In this document: positions 16,033-24,128 of the stretch, in pieces
Numbering within the stretch: the first letter of the stretch is position 1
Layout of the letters: the number at the start of each line of letters is the position of its first letter
Position numbers and translations under genes: made by a program
Notes under the pieces: model-generated
Told to the model about the DNA's origin: nothing
What the model saw: only the letters and a program-made list of their open reading frames with translations
Database searches by the model: none
Assembly (NCBI GenBank): GCA_947169975.1
Contig: CAMVRT010000007.1
Coordinates: forward strand, 36,417 to 100,416
Source of the DNA: an uncultured Oscillospiraceae bacterium
GTDB lineage: Bacteria > Bacillota > Clostridia > Oscillospirales > Oscillospiraceae
Direction: 5' to 3'
Length of the DNA: 64,000 nt

Positions 16033-17376
16033 TCAATAAACGCGGTTGTTCAGCGCGCCCCACAGCTTTTTCGCGCTCTCCAGAATGTGGGCGTTCTCCG
16101 CCTCCTCGTCGATGCCGATCAGCTCACGGTCCTTCATCAGCACCTTGCCGTTTGCGATGGTGGTGCGGCACAGCTTGCCGGTCATGCCGAAGAGGATGTG
16201 GCCGTCGATGTTCTCATCCGAGAACGGCGTGTAGGGCTTGTAGTCCATGACGATGACGTCCGCCGCCGCACCCGGCTTCAGCACGCCCAGCTCCGCGGGG
16301 AAGTACTTGGCGGCGATCTTCGCGTTATTGCGGAACAGCATATTTGTGACCTCGCCCCACGCCACGTTGGGCAGACACGCGTTGAGCCGCTGGACGCACA
16401 GCGCCGCCTTCAGGGACTCGATCATGTCGTTGGTCCATGCGTCGGTGCCCAGACCCAGCAGGATGCCCTCCCGGCTTAGGGGCAGCACCGGACAAACGCC
16501 CACGGCGTTGGACATGTTGGACTCCGGGTTGTTCACCACCATGGTGCCGGTGTTTTTGATCAGCTCGATCTCGGCGGGGTTTACGTGGATGCAGTGGCCC
16601 AGCAGTGTCCTGTCCCCCAGAATGCCGTGGTCGTGGAGCCGCTGCACCGGCCGGCGCCCGTAGTTCTGGAGACTGTCGTACACGTCGTTCATGCCCTCGG
16701 ACACGTGGATGTGGTAGCCGGTGCGGCCGTTGTTGGCCTCCGCCATCCGGTCGAAGGTCTTGTCGGAGATGGTGAACAGGGCGTGTCCGCCGAACATGGC
16801 CGCCAGCATGGGATCCTTCTCCTTCTCGCAGTGGCTGATCCAGTCGGCGTTTTCGGCAATGGCCTGCATACATTTCTCCTCGCCGTCCCGGTCGCTGACC
16901 TCGTAGCAGAGGCAGGAGCGGATGCCGAACTTCTTGGCGCTCTCACCGATCTGGAACAGGGAGCCGGGGATCTGGGCGTAAGCGGCGTGGTGGTCGAAGA
17001 TGGTGGTGACGCCCTGCTTGATGCAGTCGATGTAGAGGGCGTCGGCGCTGGCCCGGCTGCCCTCCAGCGTCAGCTTCCGGTCCATGGCCCACCAGGTGCC
17101 GTCCAGCACCTCGTAGAAATTGGTGGGGTTGTTGCCCACGATGGACAGACCCCTTGCCAGGGCGGAGTAGATGTGGGTATGGGCGTTGATGAAGGCGGGC
17201 ATGATGACGCCGCCCCGTGCGTCGATGATCTCCGCATCCGGGTATTTGGCCCGCAGAGATTGTTCCTCGCCCACCTCGGTGATGGTGGGGCCGTTAAAGG
17301 CCACGGCGCCGTGCTCGTAGTAGCCCTTTCCGGCCTCGTCCCGGGTGATGAGGCGTCCGTTGGTAACAAGATACAT
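16033..17376 (-). CDS. ssnA: SsnA-type putative aminohydrolase
   Basis: This 447-residue amidohydrolase belongs to the SsnA/TrzN-like deaminase group. Metal motifs are visible as PAFINAHTHIYSALARG, the later GYHIHVSEG and LLGHCIHVN, and the catalytic GLGTDAW aspartate. It starts at ATG 17376 behind AAGGAGGTATTTCC and heads an ssnA-ygfK operon. The operon has its own promoter and a structured leader with an intrinsic terminator, so expression is probably controlled by attenuation. In purine degradation clusters SsnA accompanies YgfK and a hydantoinase and is expected to deaminate a purine-derived compound. No direct function is proven from this sequence. Confidence 0.9.
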   Translation of the reverse strand: MYLVTNGRLITRDEAGKGYYEHGAVAFNGPTITEVGEEQSLRAKYPDAEIIDARGGVIMPAFINAHTHIYSALARGLSIVGNNPTNFYEVLDGTWWAMDRKLTLEGSRASADALYIDCIKQGVTTIFDHHAAYAQIPGSLFQIGESAKKFGIRSCLCYEVSDRDGEEKCMQAIAENADWISHCEKEKDPMLAAMFGGHALFTISDKTFDRMAEANNGRTGYHIHVSEGMNDVYDSLQNYGRRPVQRLHDHGILGDRTLLGHCIHVNPAEIELIKNTGTMVVNNPESNMSNAVGVCPVLPLSREGILLGLGTDAWTNDMIESLKAALCVQRLNACLPNVAWGEVTNMLFRNNAKIAAKYFPAELGVLKPGAAADVIVMDYKPYTPFSDENIDGHILFGMTGKLCRTTIANGKVLMKDRELIGIDEEAENAHILESAKKLWGALNNRVY

Positions 17377-17408
17377 GGAAATACCTCCTTATCCTCGTTT
17401 TCCCTAAC

Positions 17409-17441
17409 AAAAAGTGTTTCAAACCCGTGGGTTTGAAACAC
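17409..17441 (-). terminator. Attenuator hairpin in the ssnA leader
   Basis: Thirteen-nt perfect arms (17414-17426 and 17429-17441) are followed by a T-run on the minus strand (opposite 17409-17413). The hairpin lies between the ssnA promoter and the ssnA start, so it can only act within the ssnA leader. Confidence 0.9.
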
Positions 17442-17515
17442 TCAAGCAACCGCTGAGTGATAGTTGCAGCCCGTGCGCGAAGCACTTCCTTACAGCTACC
17501 AATCTTGAATTGTTG
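17442..17515 (-). promoter_or_regulatory. Structured 5' leader of ssnA-ygfK, candidate cis-regulatory RNA
   Basis: On the minus strand the transcript can form GGTAGC/GCTGC-type pairing, a small GTGC-TTCGC-GCAC hairpin, and a CACTCA/TGAGTG stem. The 3' half of that last stem shares its GTG with the 5' arm of the terminator hairpin, so the two structures exclude each other. This is the geometry of a transcription-attenuating riboswitch or protein-bound leader. I do not recognise a known aptamer class. Confidence 0.5.
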
Positions 17516-17520
17516 GTCAT

Positions 17521-17549
17521 ATTATACACGCTTTAGTGATGGAAAGCAA
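17521..17549 (-). promoter_or_regulatory. Sigma-A promoter of ssnA-ygfK
   Basis: TTGCTT (17544-17549) and TATAAT (17521-17526), read on the minus strand, are 17 bp apart. A start near 17515 gives a leader of about 140 nt. Confidence 0.75.
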
Positions 17550-17570
17550 TAGAAAGTTGTAGAAAAAACC

Positions 17571-17609
17571 AAAAAGAAAGCCGCAGCGGCACATTACGCG
17601 CCGCTGCGG
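17571..17609 (-). terminator. Terminator after upp
   Basis: Ten-bp GC-rich arms (17581-17590 and 17600-17609) are followed on the minus strand by a T-rich tract opposite 17571-17579. Confidence 0.85.
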
Positions 17610-17619
17610 AAAAACTGTT

Positions 17620-18255
17620 TTACTTGGTGCCGAAGATACGGTCGCCTGCGTCGCCCAGACCGGGAACGATGTAGCCGTTTTCGTTGAGGTGATCGTCCAG
17701 CGCGCCGGCGTAGATGTCCACGTCGGGATGGTGGGAGGTGATACACTCGATGCCCTCGGGGGCGGCCACCAGCACCATCAGCTTGATGTTCTTGCAGCCC
17801 CGCTTCTTCATTTCGTCAATGGCCATATCGGCGCTGCCGCCGGTGGCCAGCATGGGATCGACGATGATCACGTCGCGTTCGGCAATGTCCTTGGGCATCT
17901 TGCAGAAGTACAGATGGGGCTCCAGTGTCTCCTCGTCGCGGAACATGCCGATGTGTCCCACGCGAGCGGAGGGCACCATGCGCAGCACCCCTTCCACCAG
18001 GCCAAGACCGGCGCGGAGGATGGGCACCACGGCAAACTTCTTGCCGGCAAGGGTGGGCATATCCGCACGGCAGAGGGGCGTCTCGATGGTTTTGGTGGTC
18101 AGAGGCAGATCGCGGGTGGCCTCATAGGTGATGAGCATGCCGATCTCGGAGACCAGCTCCCGGAAATCCTTGACACTGGTGTTCTTGTCCCGCATGATGG
18201 TCAGTTTGTGCGCTACCAGGGGATGATCCATGATATGAACTTTCTCACTGTACAT
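17620..18255 (-). CDS. upp: Uracil phosphoribosyltransferase
   Basis: This 211-residue cytosolic salvage enzyme converts uracil and PRPP to UMP. The PRPP-binding loop is visible as [19 protein letters not shown]. Other family signatures include [13 protein letters not shown] and the C-terminal [14 protein letters not shown]. The start is ATG 18255, preceded by CGGAGGAGTTGCAAG. A longer in-frame extension has no RBS. It is downstream of tsaB by about 40 nt and ends in its own terminator. Confidence 0.95.
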   Translation of the reverse strand: MYSEKVHIMDHPLVAHKLTIMRDKNTSVKDFRELVSEIGMLITYEATRDLPLTTKTIETPLCRADMPTLAGKKFAVVPILRAGLGLVEGVLRMVPSARVGHIGMFRDEETLEPHLYFCKMPKDIAERDVIIVDPMLATGGSADMAIDEMKKRGCKNIKLMVLVAAPEGIECITSHHPDVDIYAGALDDHLNENGYIVPGLGDAGDRIFGTK

Positions 18256-18293
18256 CTTGCAACTCCTCCGTATATCTAAAATGTATTGGAAAC

Positions 18294-19007
18294 TCAATCA
18301 AGTGTGATCTTCAGTCCCTTTGCCAGCCGCTCCCGCTCCGCCTGGGAAAGCCGCAGGTAGTTAGGCACCAGATCCCGGGCGGACACGGTCTCGCCCCGGG
18401 CAGCCATCCGCTCCGCAGCAAGAGCCACACCCGCGGCGTTCTGCATCCGCAGCATCTCCGGAGCCGGGGAGCAGTCGATGCCGCTCTCCGAGAGATAAGT
18501 ATAGCACAGCTTTGCGCCGTCTCCAACCACTATTTTCATTTTTTCGTCATTTTTCAGTTCCTCTGCCAGCTGGGCAAGGCCGATGGCCCGGTCCGGTGTC
18601 CGGCGCTCCAGCGCGCCGTTGCAGGCGGAGAACACAGCGTTGTAGATCTGGCTGCGCCGTGCGTCCATGGCGCAGATGACGGTGGCGTCCATGTGGCGCA
18701 GGTTCTCCGCCATAGCCTCCAATGTGGACACGCCGCAGCAGGGCTTGTCCAGCGCCCAGGCAAGGCCCTTGGCGGCGGACACGCCGATGCGCAGTCCGGT
18801 GAAGGAGCCGGGCCCGGCAGCCACGGCGATAAGATCCATATCTGCCTTGTCCAGACCGGCGTTTTTCAGCATGGCGTCCACCAGCGGCATCAATGTGACG
18901 CTGTGGGTCATGCCGGCGTTCTGATAAGCAGAGGCCAGGATCCGGCCGTCCTCCGTCACGGCGGCGGACACGCTCTTGGCCGAGGTCTCCAGTGCCAGGA
19001 TCTTCAT
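18294..19007 (-). CDS. tsaB: tRNA threonylcarbamoyladenosine biosynthesis protein TsaB
   Basis: This 237-residue protein is an ASKHA-fold partner of TsaD in making t6A37 on ANN-decoding tRNAs. The N-terminus ([19 protein letters not shown]) and the [21 protein letters not shown] motif are diagnostic of TsaB. It overlaps the upstream tsaE stop by 4 nt, so tsaE and tsaB are translationally coupled. The window also carries a Sua5-type synthase for the same pathway (29598). Confidence 0.93.
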   Translation of the reverse strand: MKILALETSAKSVSAAVTEDGRILASAYQNAGMTHSVTLMPLVDAMLKNAGLDKADMDLIAVAAGPGSFTGLRIGVSAAKGLAWALDKPCCGVSTLEAMAENLRHMDATVICAMDARRSQIYNAVFSACNGALERRTPDRAIGLAQLAEELKNDEKMKIVVGDGAKLCYTYLSESGIDCSPAPEMLRMQNAAGVALAAERMAARGETVSARDLVPNYLRLSQAERERLAKGLKITLD

Positions 19008-19432
19008 GCTTCCGTGCCTCCTTCAATGGTAATGACGCGCCAGTCCTCGTGTTCGCCGTGGCGCTCGATGGTCACGTACACCGTGTCCTCCGGCATGGCG
19101 TAGGCCACGTTCTCGCTCCACTCCACGGCGCACACGCCGCCCCGGTCCAGATAGTCCTCCCAGCCGATGTCGAAGAGGGCGTCGCTGTCATCGAGGCGGT
19201 ACATGTCGAAGTGGAACAGAGGCAGGCGGCCCCGGTATTCGTTGACAATGGTAAAGGTGGGGCTGGTGACCCGATCCTGACAAGCCAAACCCCTTGCCAG
19301 TCCCCGTGTGAAAGCGGTTTTTCCCATGCCGAGGCCGCCGCGGTATGCCACCACGGTCCCCGGGCCGAGACGCTGTCCCAGCTCATGGCCGATTTCCTCC
19401 GTCTCCGCAACGCTGTGGGAGATACAAGTCAC
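19004..19432 (-). CDS. tsaE: tRNA threonylcarbamoyladenosine biosynthesis ATPase TsaE
   Basis: This 142-residue P-loop ATPase cycles the TsaBD complex in t6A synthesis. The Walker A is degenerate in spelling but in place (RGGLGMGKTAFTRGLARGLA). The YRGRLPLFHFDMYRLDD region and the EWSENV motif follow the family. It is the first gene of tsaE-tsaB(-upp), divergent from the RodA/FtsW gene. Confidence 0.93.
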   Translation of the reverse strand: MTCISHSVAETEEIGHELGQRLGPGTVVAYRGGLGMGKTAFTRGLARGLACQDRVTSPTFTIVNEYRGRLPLFHFDMYRLDDSDALFDIGWEDYLDRGGVCAVEWSENVAYAMPEDTVYVTIERHGEHEDWRVITIEGGTEA

Positions 19433-19507
19433 GCTTTTTCACCCCTTTTCCACAAAATCAATTCAGTATAGCACAAAAACTTTCTCTTGAAAAGGGTAAA
19501 GGCAACG

Positions 19508-19536
19508 TTTACACGGAAAACTTCTTGTGATACAAT
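19508..19536 (+). promoter_or_regulatory. Sigma-A promoter for the RodA/FtsW gene
   Basis: TTTACA (19508-19513) and TACAAT (19531-19536) are 17 bp apart, about 30 nt upstream of the start codon. Confidence 0.65.
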
Positions 19537-19571
19537 AACGGGACAGAACGAGGGAAAGGACAGGTTGCAGC

Positions 19572-20729
19572 ATGATCCATCGCGTCCGCGGATTTGTATT
19601 GGATATTTTCCGGCAGGCCGATATGGTGCTGCTGTTGCTTTGCTGCGCCGCCACGGCCTTCGGCCTGCTGGAGATCGCCAGCGCCACCCGCTATATGGGC
19701 TCCTGGAAGCACGTGGCCATCCAGGGCGCGGCGGCGGCGCTGGGCGTGGTGGCCTATCTGCTTATGTCCATGGTGGACATGAACGAGCTGTCCAAGGGCT
19801 GGAAGTGGATGATCCTGGGCAACGTGGTGCTGATATTGCTGCTGCGCACGCCGCTGGGCGTGGATGACGGCACCGGCAACCGTGCCTGGCTCCACATTCC
19901 CCATTTTCCCGTGAGCATGCAGCCGGCGGAGATCGTGAAAATCACCTTTACCATTGTGCTGGCCAAGCAGTTGGCCTGGCAGCGGGAGGCGTGGAAGTTC
20001 AACGGTTGGCGCTCGGTGGGCTTTCTCGGTGTTCACATTCTGGCGCTGGTGGGCATTTACTATCTGGCCTCCGGCGACATGGGCAGCGCGCTGGTCTTTA
20101 TTTTCATGTTTGCCTGCATGGCCTTCGTGGCCGGCATCAAGGCCCGCTGGTTTGCGCTGGGGCTGGCGGCGGGCGGCGCTGCCACCTATGTGCTGTGGAT
20201 CAAGGACAAGGTCAGTCCCTATATGAAGCAGCGCATCCTGCTGCTTTTTGACCACGATATGGACACACTGGGTGTGGGCTGGCACCAGACCCGCAGTATT
20301 ATGGCGCTGGGCAGCGGCAAGCTGACGGGACAGGGACTGTTCCACGGCGCCCAGACCCAGAGCGAATACAGCTGGAGCCTGCCTGCCCGCCACACGGATT
20401 TCATCTTTTCCGCCATCGGCGAGGAGCTGGGAATGATCGGCTGTCTGGCCGCACTGGCGCTGCTGACGGCTATTGTGGTGCGCTGCCTGGTGGTGGCCTC
20501 CCGGGCCAAGACGAAGTTTGAGACGTATCTCTGCGTGGGCATGGCCGCCGTGGTGATCTTCCAAACGGTGATCAACGTGGGTATGTGCCTTTTCCTCATG
20601 CCGGTCATCGGCCTGACGCTGCCGTTCTTCAGCTACGGCGGCTCGTCGCTGGTCACCATGTTCGCCGCCATGGGCATCGTCTCCGGCGTCCAGAAGCGTT
20701 CCTTGCCGGAATGGCTGAGAAAGTCGTGA
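19572..20729 (+). CDS. SEDS family peptidoglycan polymerase (RodA/FtsW)
   Basis: This 385-residue polytopic membrane glycosyltransferase polymerises lipid II together with a class B PBP. About ten hydrophobic helices are visible. SEDS landmarks are present: HIPHFPVSMQPAEIVKITF, GDMGSALVFIFMF, the RHTDFIFSAIGEELG motif with the catalytic-region aspartate, and LPFFSYGGSSLV near the C-terminus. Length and the short extracytoplasmic loop fit RodA better than FtsW, but the two cannot be fully separated by eye. It is a single-gene transcript ending in a strong hairpin. Confidence 0.9.
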   Translation: MIHRVRGFVLDIFRQADMVLLLLCCAATAFGLLEIASATRYMGSWKHVAIQGAAAALGVVAYLLMSMVDMNELSKGWKWMILGNVVLILLLRTPLGVDDGTGNRAWLHIPHFPVSMQPAEIVKITFTIVLAKQLAWQREAWKFNGWRSVGFLGVHILALVGIYYLASGDMGSALVFIFMFACMAFVAGIKARWFALGLAAGGAATYVLWIKDKVSPYMKQRILLLFDHDMDTLGVGWHQTRSIMALGSGKLTGQGLFHGAQTQSEYSWSLPARHTDFIFSAIGEELGMIGCLAALALLTAIVVRCLVVASRAKTKFETYLCVGMAAVVIFQTVINVGMCLFLMPVIGLTLPFFSYGGSSLVTMFAAMGIVSGVQKRSLPEWLRKS

Positions 20730-20743
20730 AGCTCCCATACAGC

Positions 20744-20776
20744 AAAGCACCTCCGGTGTACGGCCGGAGGTGCTTT
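20744..20776. terminator. Terminator between rodA/ftsW and the Rrf2 gene
   Basis: Thirteen-bp arms (20744-20756 and 20764-20776) around the centre of a convergent gene pair. They can serve both strands. Confidence 0.85.
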
Positions 20777-20781
20777 ATTGC

Positions 20782-21189
20782 TTATTCGGGATGCATCAGA
20801 CTGGCGATGGTCACGCCGTCCAGATAGCGTTTGATGAGACTGTTCAGTTCACTCCACATGGGGCGGGTGCGGCAATCGGCAGTGCGGGTGCAGGCGTCCG
20901 CGTCACAGGTGAGACAAGCGACAGGGGAGAGGTCCCCCTCGGTCAGACGCAGGATCTGCCCCACGGTGATCTCCTCCGGCGGACGGGTCAGGCGGTAGCC
21001 GCCGCCTTTGCCGTGTATGCCCTGGATGAGTCCGCCGGACACCAGCGCCGGCAGGATCTTCTCCAGATATTTCAGGGAGATCTCCTGCCGCCCGGCGATC
21101 TCCCGCATGGCCACGTAGTCAGACGCGCTGTGCTCCGCCAGATCGATTATCACCCGTAGGGCGTAGCGGCCCCTTGTCGATATGATCAC
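20782..21189 (-). CDS. Rrf2/IscR-like iron-sulfur regulator
   Basis: This 135-residue winged-helix regulator has the N-terminal HTH typical of Rrf2 proteins (MIISTRGRYALRVIIDLAEH). The cluster-binding loop carries three to four cysteines (CLTCDADACTRTADC), so it probably senses Fe-S status. It is the last gene of the Isc operon instead of the first, 6 nt after iscU. It would be expected to autoregulate the operon from the promoter upstream of the desulfurase gene. Confidence 0.9.
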   Translation of the reverse strand: MIISTRGRYALRVIIDLAEHSASDYVAMREIAGRQEISLKYLEKILPALVSGGLIQGIHGKGGGYRLTRPPEEITVGQILRLTEGDLSPVACLTCDADACTRTADCRTRPMWSELNSLIKRYLDGVTIASLMHPE

Positions 21190-21195
21190 GGCAGA

Positions 21196-21627
21196 TCACT
21201 CCCCGCAGTGGGGGCAGCTCTCGCCCTCCGGGAACTGACTGTGGTCGTACTCGATGCCGTTTTTGTCATAGTAATCCTTGACGGCGGACTTGATGGCCTC
21301 CTCTGCCAGCACGGAGCAGTGGAGCTTGTGGGCGGGCAGACCGTCCAGCGCCTCCGTCACCGCCTTGTTGGTCAGAGCCAGTGCTTCAGAGAGGGGCTTG
21401 CCCTTGATGAGCTCCGTGGCCATGGAGCTGGAGGCGATGGCGCTGCCGCAGCCGAAGGTCTCGAACTTCACGTCGGTGATGATGTCGTTTTCAATCTTCA
21501 GATAGATCTTCATGATGTCGCCGCAGACGGGATTGCCCACCTCGCCCACGCCGTCGGCGTCCTCGATGACGCCCACGTTCCGGGGATTGCGGAAATGATC
21601 CATTACTTTCTCACTGTACAATGCCAT
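21196..21627 (-). CDS. iscU: Fe-S cluster scaffold protein NifU/IscU-like
   Basis: This 143-residue scaffold assembles 2Fe-2S/4Fe-4S clusters from the sulfur delivered by the desulfurase. Three ligand cysteines are in place (NPVCGD, FGCGSA, HCSVLA). The N-terminus (MALYSEKVMDHFRNPRNVG) is diagnostic. The C-terminal CPHCGE adds two cysteines, as in many clostridial NifU-N proteins. It lies 14 nt after the cysteine desulfurase gene. Confidence 0.93.
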   Translation of the reverse strand: MALYSEKVMDHFRNPRNVGVIEDADGVGEVGNPVCGDIMKIYLKIENDIITDVKFETFGCGSAIASSSMATELIKGKPLSEALALTNKAVTEALDGLPAHKLHCSVLAEEAIKSAVKDYYDKNGIEYDHSQFPEGESCPHCGE

Positions 21628-21641
21628 GATCGGTATCCTCC

Positions 21642-22835
21642 TTATTTTGCAAATACGTGGGGGCGCTTGCCCGTTACCAGATCCCGCCAGAAGGGGGACA
21701 TGTTCCGCAGATAGGTGACGACCTCCTCCACGGAGCGGATGATATAGTCGATCTGCTCCTGGTCGCAGTCCGGGCCGATGGTCAGCCGCAGAGAGCCGTG
21801 GGCCACCTCGTGAGGCCGCCCGATGGCCAGCAGAACATGGCTGGGATCCAGAGAGCCGGAGGTGCAGGCAGAGCCGGAGGAGGCGGAGATGCCCTTGTCG
21901 TCCAGCAGCAGCAGAAGGGACTCGCCCTCGATTCCCTCAAAGCAGAAGTTGACGTTGGTGGGCAGCCGGTGTTCCCGGTCGCCGTTGAGCTCGGAGTAGG
22001 GGATCTGATCCAGACCCTCGATGAGCCTGTCCCGCAGAGCGGCGAGCCGGAAGTTGTCAGAGTCCATATTGTCGCAGCTCTCCTCGAGAGCGGCCGCCAT
22101 GCCCATAATGGCGGGCACGTTCTCCGTGCCCGCCCGCTTGCCCCGCTCCTGTGCGCCGCCCTCGATGACGTTGGTCAGCGCAATGCCGCGTCTGGCGTAC
22201 AGCACGCCGCAGCCCTTGGGGCCGTGGAACTTGTGGGCGGAGAGGGAGAGCATGTCGATATTCTGGGCGACCACGTCGATGGGCAGATGTCCGGCGGCCT
22301 GCACGGCGTCCGTGTGGAAGAGGACGCCCTTTTCCCGGCACACGGCGCCGATCTCCGCGATGGGCTGAACGGTGCCGATCTCGTTGTTGGCGTACATGAT
22401 GGTTACCAGACAGGTATCCTCCCGGATGGCATTTGCTACCTGCTCCGGCGTCACCAGCCCGTTTTTATGCACGTCCAGAAGCTCCACCTCGAAGCCCTGC
22501 TTCTCCAGCTTTTTCAGCGTGTGGAGGATGGCGTGATGCTCAAAGGCGGTGGAGATGATGTGTTTTTTGCCCTTCCGCGCGCCGATGGCTGCGGCGGAGA
22601 GGAGGGCCTGGTTGTCCGCCTCGCTGCCGCCGGAGGTGAAGGTGATCTCCCGGGGCGTGCAGCCCAGGCAGACCGCGATCCGCTCCCGGGCGCTCTCCAG
22701 CGCTTCCTTGGCCTCCTGACCAATGGTGTACAGGCTGGAGGGGTTCCCATAGATTTTGTCCATATAGGGCAGCATGGCCTCGATTGCCGTCCGGCTCATT
22801 TTTGTCGTTGCCGCGTTGTCCGCGTAAATGTGCAT
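21642..22835 (-). CDS. nifS: Cysteine desulfurase (NifS/IscS family)
   Basis: This 397-residue PLP enzyme takes sulfur from cysteine for Fe-S assembly. The PLP lysine is in [14 protein letters not shown]. The flexible loop with the catalytic cysteine is [17 protein letters not shown]. It starts the operon nifS-iscU-rrf2 on the minus strand, divergent from ddl. The NifS-type loop and short iscU spacing fit the clostridial NifS/NifU-like Isc system. Confidence 0.94.
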   Translation of the reverse strand: MHIYADNAATTKMSRTAIEAMLPYMDKIYGNPSSLYTIGQEAKEALESARERIAVCLGCTPREITFTSGGSEADNQALLSAAAIGARKGKKHIISTAFEHHAILHTLKKLEKQGFEVELLDVHKNGLVTPEQVANAIREDTCLVTIMYANNEIGTVQPIAEIGAVCREKGVLFHTDAVQAAGHLPIDVVAQNIDMLSLSAHKFHGPKGCGVLYARRGIALTNVIEGGAQERGKRAGTENVPAIMGMAAALEESCDNMDSDNFRLAALRDRLIEGLDQIPYSELNGDREHRLPTNVNFCFEGIEGESLLLLLDDKGISASSGSACTSGSLDPSHVLLAIGRPHEVAHGSLRLTIGPDCDQEQIDYIIRSVEEVVTYLRNMSPFWRDLVTGKRPHVFAK

Positions 22836-22892
22836 TTGTCATGACCTCCCTTGTGACGGCTCAAATAACCCACCAAACTGGTCGGCATATCG

Positions 22893-22921
22893 AGTGTACC
22901 ACGATCAACCTACCAAGTCAA
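22893..22921 (-). promoter_or_regulatory. Promoter of the Isc operon with possible Rrf2 site
   Basis: TTGACT (22916-22921) and TACACT (22893-22898), read on the minus strand, are 17 bp apart. On that strand, related stretches (CTTGGTAGGTTGATCG and GTTTGGTGGGTTATTT) occur in the spacer and just downstream, and could be the two half-regions bound by the Rrf2 protein. The operator assignment is tentative. Confidence 0.6.
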
Positions 22922-22978
22922 GGGGTAAATGGACAACACTCCTGCAATTAATTTCGGCACCGGGAGGCGGTCTGGCGG

Positions 22979-23007
22979 TTGTAATCGGCGGAGAACTATG
23001 ATATACT
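22979..23007 (+). promoter_or_regulatory. Sigma-A promoter for ddl-murF
   Basis: TTGTAA (22979-22984) and TATACT (23002-23007) are 17 bp apart, about 60 nt before ddl. Confidence 0.6.
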
Positions 23008-23069
23008 ACCATGGTATAATTAGGTAGAGTATGGGCGGGTATCTGCCCGCGCGGAGAGAGGATCGAAGT

Positions 23070-24128
23070 ATGAAAATCGTTGTTTTGGCCGGCGGCCTCA
23101 GTACGGAGCGCCACGTGTCCCTGGTCAGCGGCACCGGCATCTGCCGAGCCCTGCGGGAAAAGGGGCACCGGGCCATTCTGGTGGATATGTTCATGGGTCT
23201 TGAGAACTACAAGGGAGACCTGACGGATATTTTTGACGCGCCGGACGGCCTGTGCGGCGACGTGCACGTTGAGCGCACCGCACCGGATCTGGAGGCCGTG
23301 CGCCGCAGCCGTGCCGATCAGAGCCCCACTGTGCTGGGCAAGGACGTGCTGACCGTGTGCGCCATGGCGGACGTGGTGTTTCTGGCCCTCCACGGCGCCT
23401 GCGGCGAGGACGGCCGCATCCAGGCGGCGCTGGATCTGGTGGGGGTACCCTACACCGGCTCCAATTACGTTTCCAGCGGCATGGCCATGGACAAATCCAT
23501 CGCCAAGCAGTTCATGGACTTTGAGGGCATCCGCACCGCGCCGTGGCGGGATCTGCGCTATTCCGAGGCGGACATCCCCCGCCTGGTGGAGGAGCTGGAG
23601 GTGCCCTGCGCGGTGAAGATCGTCAACGGCGGCAGCTCCATCGGCGTGGAGCTGCCGGACACAAAGGAGGAGCTGCGACAGGCTCTCCATAACGTGCTGC
23701 GCTACGGCGACCACGCCATTCTGGAGAAGAAGATCCGGGGCCGTGAGCTGACGGTTGCCGTGCTGGGCGACCGGTATCTGCCTGCGGTGGAGATCATCCC
23801 CAACGCCGAGTATTTCAACTACGAGACCAAGTATCAGGCCGGCGGCGCCACGGAGGTGTGTCCCGCCCCCATCACCGACGCCCAGTGGCGGGAGATGGGC
23901 GAAATGGCCCTGAAGCTCCACCGGGCGCTGGGCCTGAGCGTCTATTCCCGGTCTGACTTCCTGCTGGACGCCAACGGCATTGCCTGGTGTCTGGAGGTCA
24001 ACACCCTGCCGGGCATGACCCCCACCAGTCTGGTGCCCCAGGAGGCAGCCGCGGTGGGTATTTCCTACGCCGATCTGTGCGAGATCATTGTCAACGAGTC
24101 CCTGAAAGCCAGAAGGGAGGGGCGCTGA
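23070..24128 (+). CDS. ddl: D-alanine--D-alanine ligase
   Basis: This 352-residue ATP-grasp enzyme makes D-Ala-D-Ala for peptidoglycan. The N-terminus (MKIVVLAGGLSTERHVSLVSG) is typical of Ddl. Substrate-loop and metal motifs are HGACGEDGRIQAALDL, VPYTGSNYVSSGMAMDK and LEVNTLPGMTPTSLVPQ. I chose ATG 23070, preceded by GAGAGAGGATCGAAGT. An upstream ATG in the same frame lacks an RBS. Its stop overlaps the murF start (TGATG), so the two consecutive steps of UDP-MurNAc-pentapeptide synthesis are coupled. Confidence 0.95.
   Translation: MKIVVLAGGLSTERHVSLVSGTGICRALREKGHRAILVDMFMGLENYKGDLTDIFDAPDGLCGDVHVERTAPDLEAVRRSRADQSPTVLGKDVLTVCAMADVVFLALHGACGEDGRIQAALDLVGVPYTGSNYVSSGMAMDKSIAKQFMDFEGIRTAPWRDLRYSEADIPRLVEELEVPCAVKIVNGGSSIGVELPDTKEELRQALHNVLRYGDHAILEKKIRGRELTVAVLGDRYLPAVEIIPNAEYFNYETKYQAGGATEVCPAPITDAQWREMGEMALKLHRALGLSVYSRSDFLLDANGIAWCLEVNTLPGMTPTSLVPQEAAAVGISYADLCEIIVNESLKARREGR

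Noticed and set aside
16019..16063. Longer N-terminus for YgfK starting at 16063
   Set aside because: The extension has no RBS, while ATG 16018 follows GAGGAGGTATTTCC and gives a start like known YgfK proteins.
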